A stretch of DNA of 64,000 nt, from assembly GCA_914767885.1 (NCBI GenBank), contig CAJZBQ010000037.1, forward strand, positions 372,001 through 436,000, written 5' to 3'. This stretch comes from Blepharisma stoltei. Lineage: Eukaryota > Ciliophora > Heterotrichea > Heterotrichida > Blepharismidae. The stretch's first letter is position 1; every line of letters starts with the position of its first letter. Shown in pieces: positions 10,310 through 18,742 of the stretch. Made by a program: the position numbers and the translations under genes. The notes beneath the pieces were generated by a model. The model had not been told where the DNA came from. It worked only from the letters and a program-made list of their open reading frames with translations, and did not search any database.

Positions 10310-10699
10310 ATGGCAGTTCGTCCCGCAACAAACAATTGAAAAGCTCTACTTTTTCAGTGCTGCAAGAATCCTGCAATGTGCTTATTTTCAGTCTGCGTTC
10401 CATGCGGTATCGCATGCATGCAATGCAAATCGCATAGCTTAATAGATCACACAGGCCTTCAAGCTTGTGCATGTGCATGCTTTTTAGGATGTATTGGCCA
10501 AGCCATAAACCGAAGTCAGCTGAGACAAAAACTTAACATAGAAGGTGGATTTGCTCAAGATTTATGCTGCTCATGCTGTTGTCCTTGCTGTGCAGTAAAT
10601 CAAGAATGGAGAGAAACGATGATTTTTAAATTTAAAGATGAAACAAGGTCAATATTCAATGCAAGCGAAGCTCCTCCACCTCAACCTCCTAAAGCTTAA
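10310..10699 (+). CDS. PLAC8-family cysteine-rich protein
   Basis: 129 residues starting at ATG 10310 (MAVRPATNNWKALLFQCC, with TGA as Trp). It has the PLAC8/PCR pattern: W..LF.C, a hydrophobic cysteine-rich run (CLFSVCVPCGIACMQC), a second cluster (CCSCCCPCCAVNQEWRE), and a proline-rich tail. Family members are small, membrane-associated and linked to metal handling or cell-size control (family knowledge). No insertion interrupts it. Translation from the internal Met at 10376 would lose the conserved W..LF.C motif, so the upstream start is preferred. Confidence 0.8.
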
Positions 10700-11317
10700 T
10701 TAACTACAGTCATCTTTCAATATGACTTTAACAGAATTTTAGCAGCTTCCTCTATTTAATAAATTTCGATTACATATTTTAAGGATTAAGTGAATTATAG
10801 AGAATCCATAAAGCCATCAAGATTTTCCTTAATTCCCTAGCTTGTGGGCAATTTCTTTACAAGCTAACACAATTAGGTTTATTTTTTAATTTTTTTTCAA
10901 ATCTTATAAATCTATTTTGCAGATATTTAAAATGAATCTCTTAGTTGGTTTATAAAAATTATGTTATGATACAAGCTGTCTACATTTAGTACCATTAGTT
11001 GGGCATGCCATTATTATAATTATTAGTATATATCATAACAATTTATGCCTAAAACAAGTTTACATCAAAAATTTTTAAATTTTCCCAAAGTAAAGGTTGT
11101 ACTTGTTAACCAAGGGGAATTAATATTTAGGTCAATTATAACTCACTTCGTTAATCTTATCCAATACAATAATAGACAGTTTTACAAAAGCATTGTATGA
11201 TTGCCTCGCATACTAGCATATAAATCAATCTTCTTTCTACTTATTATCAGTCTATCTTCTAATATAATTCCACTTCTTCTTAAAAATCATATATCTGAGC
11301 CAATTTTATAATAAGCA
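10700..11317. other. Intergenic, no feature seen
   Basis: AT-rich, 618 bp, upstream of eL20 and presumably containing its promoter. No repeat family of this window is recognisable. Confidence 0.5.
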
Positions 11318-11878
11318 ATGGTGAAAAGTGACCCTACACTCGCAATGCACATCAGAGAATACGTGATTGCAGGCAGAAGACTCCCATCAGAAAAGGACGA
11401 GAACCCAACCATTTACAGGATGAGAATCTTTGCAAGTGATGAGGTCAAAGCAAAATCAAGATTTTGGTATTTTGTCAAGCGAATGAACAAAATCAAGCCA
11501 TCCCATGGCGAAATCGTTTCTGTTAAAGAAATCAAAGAAAAAAGAACCCTCCACGCTAAAACCTACGGAATCACCCTAAGATATGAAACCAGAACAGGAG
11601 TCACCAACATGTACAAAGAATACAGAGAAACCTCATTATGTGGTGCAATAGGAAGACTTTACATGGATATGGCTGGCCGCCACAGAGCAAGACCAGAAAC
11701 CATCCACATTGTCCACACTAAGGTTTTACACACCTATGACCAAGTTAAGCGTTCAACCACAGGACAATTTTACAACTCAAAGATCAGATTCCCATTATTG
11801 CATGAAACAGTAAGAGCACCTTCCAAAGCCCTCAGATCAACTTTTGTGGCTGCAAGACCTCTTACTCGTAGTCATTAA
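11318..11878 (+). CDS. RPL18A: Ribosomal protein eL20 (L18a)
   Basis: 186 residues, one exon, no insertion. Cytosolic large-subunit protein eL20, recognised from YVIAGRRLPSEKDENPTIYR, FWYFVKRMNK, the LRYETRTGVTNMYKEYR segment and ETIHIVHTKV. Length is close to the usual 175-185. No TGA codon occurs in it, and codon use is visibly richer in C-ending codons than its neighbours, as expected for a highly expressed gene. Start ATG 11318 gives the conserved short N-terminus. Confidence 0.97.
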   Translation: MVKSDPTLAMHIREYVIAGRRLPSEKDENPTIYRMRIFASDEVKAKSRFWYFVKRMNKIKPSHGEIVSVKEIKEKRTLHAKTYGITLRYETRTGVTNMYKEYRETSLCGAIGRLYMDMAGRHRARPETIHIVHTKVLHTYDQVKRSTTGQFYNSKIRFPLLHETVRAPSKALRSTFVAARPLTRSH

Positions 11879-11941
11879 CCTAAGAGTTATCTTCCTTAAT
11901 TTTCTTATACTCTCTATATGTTCTAATGCAAAAATCATAAA

Positions 11942-14421
11942 ATGATGCCTGATGTAAAAATTGACGATGAAGTATCAGCTATGAATTTCAATAAACTGGC
12001 GATGAGTTATTTGCGGGAAGGAGAAATTATACAGAAATTAATGATTTTGGCTGATAAAATATAATAATTATTCATTTTTTTAATAAAAAAATTATTTTTT
12101 CCACCTAATTCAAGCAAAATGGTTTAAATTTAGCATTTGATTTACTTAAAAAAGCTGAAGGAATATTACTAGGAAAAGAAGACCAAAAATCAATGAAACT
12201 TTTGGGGACAACTTGGAACAATTTAGGTTGTTTTTTTAAGCGTTCTGGAGAGCTAAATAAAGCTTTGCTTTATTTGAAAAATGCTTTGGAGCTTGAGAAT
12301 GACTATCCTACAGATTCAATAAATATTGCTGGAACTCATCTAAATATTTGTGCGATTTATTCACAACTTGGAATATACATAAAATGGCGTATGGCGACCG
12401 ACCCGTCCTCTCAGTGACGGTAACCCATGTATATCCGGGCATGGTTTTCTGAAGAAGCGACTTAGCCCAGCAATATTTGGACCCTGGTGGCGACCAGGGA
12501 CAAACACAGACCCGCTGATCTTGTCCAAATCCCAGGGCAGTTAGGAGCATCTTCTTTTTCCAGCAGCGCCCTAGCCAGTGGGTGCCCGAAATGGAGCAGG
12601 GTGAATTACCTGCTCAAGCTGCTATAGTGGTCTGCCCCGAGTCGAGGAAGCGGTTGAGTATTTTCTCAAGCGGATAAGCTGGGAAAAGGGGAAGGCAGAC
12701 TAGACAACCAAGAAGGCGGTCTCTCCAGTACAAAAGGGTCCCAGTAAAATGGGGCGATCTGGCCAACCGGAGGCAAAGACTGGCGTATTCGGGGCGGAAG
12801 GCTGAGTTGGAAATGGTGGTGCCCGGCGAAGGTCGGCTGACGACCCAATAGGGCAACCCACTACCGAGAAACCAGGGGTTTCGGCCTGGGCTCAGAGAAC
12901 CAGTGATGGAAGTCCATCCTTTTCGCTCGTGCCGGCACGGCTCCTTAAGGAGCGCGGAGGAATGCCACGCATGGAAGTAGGGACCTTAAATACATATCGT
13001 CTTAACATTAACATTCACAACTTGGAGAACATAACAAAGCGTTAGAATTTTCTATAGAAGCTTTGGATATTTTAAACTCATGCCATGATAAGAATGAAAA
13101 TTTATTAGAAACCTTGATGATTGCATATCATAACGTAGGGACAGAGTATGAGTATTTAAATCAAAAGAAAAATGCGTTGAATATTTATAGAAAAGGGTAT
13201 GGGTTATCCTTAAAATATTTAGGAGAAGACCACGATCTGACTGAAACGCTAAAAATTGGCTTAGAAAATGCAAAACTAAGCAGCTTAAGAGGAAAAGAAA
13301 GGATTTTGTCGCCTATTGAGTTTTCGAGAGTCTCTCCACAGAGAAAACGTGAAGCTGAATCTCTAAGTTCTGTGTCAGGATCTCATATAATTGATACAAA
13401 AAACAGATGAGATTCTGACGTAACTTACCAAAAGCTGCCTAATACTTTTAGTAAAAGGCTGAGTGATCATATAAATGATCCTATAAGAATCAGCCATGCT
13501 TCATCCAACGTTACATCTACAAAATCAACAGTGAAATCATTAGGCCTATTGTCAACTCAGCCCTTTTCCCGTCCAAGATTTAATACCTTTGTTAAAAAAA
13601 GAAAAGATCCAATGAACGTACTCAATAACAGTTTTGAACCTAAAAAACTAGTCTCATTTTCAGTGCCTCCTAAGAAAAATAACACTTATAAATATGTCCA
13701 GCCACGCTATATAAACAATCCAAGCATAAAAAAGCACTCATGCTTAAATCATGAAAATTATACAAGTAAAACCCCAATCCCTCCCAATTGAAAAAAGAAG
13801 CCTACATACACAAGACCAGGAAAGAGTGTCACTCCAGTCCCTGAAAAACGAAATTCTGTTGAAAATAAAATTGTGTCAAAATCAGTAGAAATTTCTAGTG
13901 GCAATGAAAATGGCCTTGAAAATTCTGCAATTAATATTCAAAAAAATTGGAAAAGATATCAAGCCATGAAGAATTTTCACGTATCAAAATTCATAGAAAA
14001 GCAAGAGCAAAATGCTAAAACTTATATAGACAAAGACGCGATTGGTATTAAACAGACAAGAATTGTCAAAGTTATTGAGAAAGATAAAGAAAAAAGAGTA
14101 AATTTTGATTTAACTCCAATGCCGATGAAGGTTAAAATGGAGTCTCCAGAGCCAAAAATAAATAAAAAAATGATTTCAATGGCGAAATATGAAAAGGAAA
14201 AAGAAAAAATTGTGAAAATTCAAGCGAATATAAAGAGATGATTACAAAGAAAAAGATTCTTGAAAATTAAATCAAATATAATAAAAGTCCAGGCAAAATA
14301 TAGAAGCTACATTACAAGGAAGCTTTATAAAGCTATTCATGAGGCTATTATTTATATTCAAACAGTTTTTAGGGGCTACAGAACAAGAAAACTCCTGAAA
14401 TACTCTTATTCCTTTTTGTAA
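11942..14421 (+). CDS. TPR and IQ-motif protein, two insertions
   Basis: 576 residues after removing a 95-bp IES (12030-12124) and a 640-bp retroposon plus one 14-bp repeat (12373-13012); the total is then exactly 577 codons. The N-terminal half has about four TPR helix pairs (LLGTTWNNLGCFFKRSGELN, HLNICAIYSQLGEHNKALEF, AYHNVGTEYEYLNQKKNALN). The middle is Ser/Lys/Pro-rich. The C-terminus has several IQ-like motifs (INIQKNWKRYQAM, IVKIQANIKRWLQRKRF, VQAKYRSYITRK, IQTVFRGYRTRK), suggesting calmodulin or centrin binding. The architecture suggests a cytoskeletal or cortical scaffold (inference). Several TGA codons are read as Trp. Exact orthology is not known. Confidence 0.85.
12030..12124. other. 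Short TA-bounded IES, 95 bp
   Basis: In-frame TAA stops and a frame change separate LREGEII from NLAFDLLKKAEG. Joining TA 12030-12031 to TA 12125-12126 gives LREGEIINLAFDLLKKAEG, a good TPR-type helix pair. Very AT-rich interior. Confidence 0.7.
12373..13012 (+). mobile_element. GC-richer retroposon-like element, 640 bp (family A)
   Basis: Flanked by the perfect 14-bp direct repeat ATTCACAACTTGGA (12359-12372 and 13013-13026). It starts ATATACATAAAATGGCGTAT and ends CCTTAAATACATATCGTC with an AACATTAAC-like tail. A second copy, in reverse, is at 18854-19466. An ORF from its first ATG (12384) stays open for about 96 codons with UGA as Trp. Removing it restores IYSQLGEHNKALEF in the TPR domain. 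No TA lies within the repeat. Confidence 0.9.
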
Positions 14422-14833
14422 ATATATAATAAATTAAAGCTATTAAAATTCGACTAAGACCAATATTAATAGAGATAATTCTAAAGAACAAAATACAAAT
14501 AAATACTATAGTTAAGTGAGAGGAAAATCTTAACGATACAAATAAAGCTACTTATATGCAACTTTATATCTATTTCTTACTAAAATTATTTTAATTTAAT
14601 GCCAATTTCATTAGCCTCATTTGTTCCATTTCATATAAAATTCATAAGATATATCCTCTATCAAAATAACTAAGATGCTCAATATAGCTTATTTCTATAA
14701 GCATTCTGCCTCTTTGAATAGGTATAAAAACTTTCAGAAAATGAAATTCAAGTTATTTTTACGAGTATTTATCATCTAGTGGTGTTGTCAAGATTCCAAC
14801 GAAGTTGAAAGTGATAGCCAGCTTCCTAGAGTC
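14422..14833. other. Intergenic, no feature seen
   Basis: AT-rich spacer upstream of the FHA gene. An earlier ATG at 14740 leads to a stop, so it is not the start of the FHA gene. Confidence 0.45.
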
Positions 14834-16231
14834 ATGCAGCTTGAAACCAACTCAAACGTTTCTCATTCACGATTTTCTCATCATTTTGAACAAGGAGTTA
14901 GTGGAGTTCAAGGGACTGTAGATGAGAGCAATTTAAGCCTTTATATGACTCCATTGACAGAAAAAGAAATTTCTGAATATCCAAAAATAAAAATAACAGT
15001 GGTTGATAGCACTGTTATTGAGCCTGGCACCGCACTACACATAAATGCAGCTGGGATGATTAATTCAAGAAGGAATAAATCCGATTTGTGTACTTATATA
15101 GGAGCTGCTGAGATGGATGGAGATGAGGTTATAAATGACTTTGTGGTAGATGAGCTAGATAAAGGTATGGGAAAAAAACATTTGGTCATAAAATTTATAC
15201 CAAATAAAGGAAAATATTTTATATCAGACTTAGGTGAAGGATCAAGGCTTATTAAGGTTAAATTTCGTATTATTGAGAAACTCCCGCATCAACGCGCTAG
15301 CGGCGAATTCTTCGGTTTCGTCTTCTTCAGTCATCTTGCCAAGCTCATTCTGGAGGGCAGAACCTGATCTGGCAGACAATTCAAGTATGATTTGTCGAAC
15401 TTCTCTGAGCCGGGCTTGATCGTTGTGCATAGAATGTGTGGACTGCGGTACCGTGTTGTACGCAAACGGGGTTACCCTTCCTGAAAATACGAAAAATCAA
15501 ATTTTCTGTCCAATTGAGACAGAGCTCCGTCCCAGGGGCAACGCCTGGTATCGCGCTTAAAAGCTGCCAGAATGGTCAAAAGACGCTGCTGAGCTTTCCA
15601 TTTGCAACTCCGAAAGACTGTCTACCCTCGAGGTAAAACTCTGATTTGGATGTGAGCATGTTTCCGGCTAACCCAAATTGCGCTGGCAGATACTTATTCC
15701 AGAACGTGTTCTCCCTTCCATAAGATCCCCAGGTCTCCCTTGCTGCAGGTATTGGAGGACAGGTTTGATCTCCATGCCATTTTTAGTATAGACGTAGGTG
15801 AAGGAACAGGGACTTTTGTAAGAATTGACGCTCCATTAGTTCTTCGAGACAGTTACATCATTTCATTCGGCGATTCACACATGGCAACTCAATTTGTTCC
15901 AAATATGCCAAAGTAAGTTCTAAATAGCAAAATAAGTTTAAAATTTTTAGAAGGCCCAAAACAAAATGAAGTGATTACTTTCACAGACGCCGAAGGAAAA
16001 ATTTTGATTGGAAGAATGGTGGATTGTAGGATCCGATTCGAAGATAACAGCATGTCAAGATACCAATGCAATATCCAATATTTCCCGGACCGAGGATGGG
16101 CATTAGAAGACGGAGATGGCAATAAAAAGTCAACAAATGGGACTTGGCTATTTGTAGAAGAAGATTTTGAGATTTATAATGCCATGGTCTTCAAAGCTGG
16201 CAAAAGTTTGTTCGAAATAACTTTTGAATAA
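14834..16231 (+). CDS. Protein with two FHA-like domains
   Basis: 272 residues after removing a 549-bp retroposon with one 15-bp repeat (15242-15790) and a 15-nt intron (15912-15926); this leaves exactly 273 codons. The first FHA-like module runs from about YPKIKITVVD to SYIISFGDSHM, with KYFISDLGEGTGTFVRI across the repaired junction. The second is clearer: ILIGRMVDCRIRFEDNSMSR, YQCNIQYFPDRGWALEDGDG, NKKSTNGTWLF. GR, SR..C, and (S)TNGT are the usual phosphothreonine-binding landmarks. Likely a phosphopeptide-binding adaptor. It lies 28 bp upstream of the CEP70-like gene on the same strand. The first Met at 14834 follows an in-frame TAG. Confidence 0.8.
15242..15790 (-). mobile_element. GC-richer retroposon-like element, 549 bp (reverse)
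   Basis: Direct repeats GAC(T/G)TAGGTGAAGGA at 15227-15241 and 15791-15805. On the minus strand it starts TATACTAAAAATGGCATGG and its AT-rich tail is AATACGAAATTTAACC. A 62-codon minus ORF at 15242-15430 looks protein-like (acidic, helix-forming), perhaps a relic of an autonomous element (inference). Removal rebuilds ISDLGEGTGTFVRI. Confidence 0.8.
15912..15926 (+). other. 15-nt spliceosomal intron
   Basis: GTAAGTTCTAAATAG lies between CCAAA and CAAAATA; removal gives VPNMPNKISLKF. It contains an in-frame TAA and TAG if retained. The length is diagnostic of heterotrich ciliates. Confidence 0.9.
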
Positions 16232-16259
16232 TATAAATAAATTCGAAACTAAATTCAAA

Positions 16260-17666
16260 ATGTCAAAAACCCCAATTAAAGGCAGCACTGTTATTGTGAC
16301 TGATGAAAGCCGAGATAGGAACTGAACTGAGTGGGATATTGATAAAGACGAATATGAGTACTCACAAGAAAGCTTTCATAAAGAAAACTCAATCATTTTT
16401 CAGGATGAGCTTGATGAAGCTCAAGAAAGAAATAATGAAGAATTAATATTAGATAATAGAGAGCTGTATGGGTCTCATGGATACTCAGGAAAAAGAAGAA
16501 TATTTAGCGATTTAGAAGAGCCATTAAAAAGTGAAGATATGAGGGTGCTAAAATCTGCTGATGATTTTCTAAAAAATACTTCTGAGCTAAAAAATTTATT
16601 GTTGAAAAAACCTGAAAATATTGAGGTAAAAGACCCAAATCAAAAAATGATAAACAATATCAATGAAATTTTGGTAAAAAATAATTTTCAGCCTTTAGAG
16701 CAGACTGTAAATGTGCAAAACTTATTGCGAACTTTGAATGAAGTTTTAATGGGTTTTGATAAGAAAAATATTGATGAAAACGATGGCACAGAAATTATAT
16801 TCAAAAAATTTTATGGTAGAAATTCCAGTCCAAAAAATCCTACTGATATAAAAACATTTGAATTAATTTTAAGTTATGAAAATAAGACCAGAGAACTTAA
16901 TCAACATATTCAGCAATTAGAAGAAAATTTAAGAAATGTAAAATCATATGATAAATACCAAGATTTAGAAGATGAATATAATGAGCTTAAACACGATTTC
17001 CATAAATTGCAGCAAGAACTATCAAAATCTGAAAATTTAAATGAAAACTTGTCCAAAAAAAATGACGAAAACAGTACAATTATAAGTGAAATTTGTAAAA
17101 TTCTGACATTAAAAGATTCTAAACATATAGTAAGAGCTGTTGTAAAGCTTGAAAAAGTGCTGAGGGCTGTTCCGCATTTAGAAAAATTTATCAGAGAAGT
17201 TTGCATTATCGTCTTCCCAGATCTCAAAGAAGAAAAAAATAAATCAATTTGTAGCCAAAGAATGGATGATGTAATCCCGAAGTTAAAAAAAGTGTTTTCA
17301 GAGCTTGACCAATTAAGAAGAGCAAAAGAAAATCACATGAGAAATAAAAGTCCCATAGATGAAGCCAGAACAAATGCTCAGTCTACATCAAGAAAAATGA
17401 ACCCCTTAGAAGATATAAGCAGAAACACCCCAAAAAGTGCTAGAAGAGAATTTACTTTTGAAGAACAAATCGTGCAGCATTTTTGCCATTTATATGAAAT
17501 CCCTGAAGAGAAGCCAATGATTTTAGCCAAAATCGATCAGATTTTTATTTTTGTGCGTGAAATTGAATCTTTTTTGAAGATGTCTAAAGCAGCTTTAAGA
17601 TTAGAAGAAGACGTATCAATGAATGAAGTCCTTCATAATTTAAAAGCAATAATAAAGACAATATAA
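16260..17666 (+). CDS. CEP70: CEP70-like centrosomal/basal-body coiled-coil protein
   Basis: 468 residues from ATG 16260 (with TGA as Trp twice near the N-terminus). The N-terminal region is acidic, the middle is a long coiled coil (residues about 190-270), and the C-terminus (HFCHLYEIPEEKPMILAKI … FVREIESFLKM … VLHNLKAIIKTI) resembles the conserved end of CEP70, where HF..LFDVP and a terminal helix follow. CEP70 binds gamma-tubulin and microtubules in other eukaryotes (family knowledge). Only 28 bp separate it from the FHA gene, and 4 bp from the convergent gene downstream. The assignment rests mainly on the C-terminal block and is moderate. Confidence 0.55.
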
Positions 17667-17670
17667 ATTA

Positions 17671-18603
17671 TTACATATTGAATAAGTTTAAAAACCCCGA
17701 ATCCAGGGATGACTGAAACTGTGGAGTAGTTTTAAATGATGGCTGCCTCATATTAGGTGATCTTCCAGCTGTCAAATTCGCACTTAAAACCCTTCTGCTT
17801 ATTTTCTCGTCTCTATTGATAATTATAGGTACATCATATAACTTGCCACTAGCAGGTCTCTTAAACATATTATCATCAAACGCAGGACTTTTCATAGGTC
17901 CTTTGTTTCTTATTTTTGTTCTTGGCCTTCCTTGAGTTTTTGGTCTTTCATGCTCTTCACAAATTGGGAAAGCAGTATTAGGAGGCTCAATCCTTTTTTC
18001 TATATTATGTTGATCGTTTCGGGATTCGCCTCTTTTTGATCTTGAATTTCAGCATTTGTCTGACATAAGCGAACGTGTGTCTGGAGGTGTACAAGTGCCT
18101 GGAGGTAAATATAAACCTAAGGCTTTTGGAGGATCTTTATGCTGAGATAAAGGTCTTAATTTTCTTTGATCTACTTCTCTAGAAGCTGGTGTTTCACTGA
18201 TTTTTTCTAATCCTGATATTTTGAAGCCAAAAGTTACTGGACGCTTAATGACCTCTGCATGTTTTGCAGTTTTTGGTTTGTCATCTGGCATTAAAAGCGA
18301 GCTTGCCTTTATAGGACCTGCTATTGAAGAATTCCACCCAGATCCTCTTACAGAAATCTTATTATTTTCATGAGAAAAAGGCACTCCTTGCAGAGAATTC
18401 ATAGAATTGACAGAATACTTTTGTGAGCTAACTGGCATTTTTTGAGGATAACACGAAAGTGAGCTTACACAAGGCCCTGGGGCAGTCCCTCCTCTTTTCG
18501 CCTCATCTCTATATAGTAAATACACTGGTGCAAATGGCCAAATAGAATAAGTTTTAGGGACATCTTCGCTGTTCAAACTCCGATTGTTTCCTCTAGAGTT
18601 CAT
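17671..18603 (-). CDS. Hypothetical proline/serine-rich protein (310 aa)
   Basis: Single uninterrupted exon from ATG 18603 (MNSRGNNRSLNSEDVPKTYS) to TAA 17671, reading through one TGA at 18048 as Trp. Low complexity, rich in Pro, Ser, Arg and Lys, with no membrane segment, signal peptide or catalytic motif. It ends 4 bp from the CEP70-like stop, so the two 3' UTRs must overlap. Probably a disordered cytoskeletal or signalling protein; the family is not recognised. Confidence 0.75.
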
Positions 18604-18742
18604 TTATTTATATTTAGTATAACAATTTATTACTTCATATAATCATATTTGTCATCATTAACTTATAGGAAAACATGAAGAAAATTGTTGGAATTTCTTT
18701 AATATAAAAGCATTTATTAATTGATTTTATTTATAAGATTTA

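Noticed and set aside
12308-12856. Minus-strand ORFs of 60-80 codons within the GC-rich element
   Set aside because: They overlap each other and are shadows of GC-rich DNA; the forward frame from the conserved ATG is the more interesting one.
15436-15636. 66-codon plus ORF in the retroposon
   Set aside because: Lies on the opposite strand to the element's inferred sense direction and has no features.
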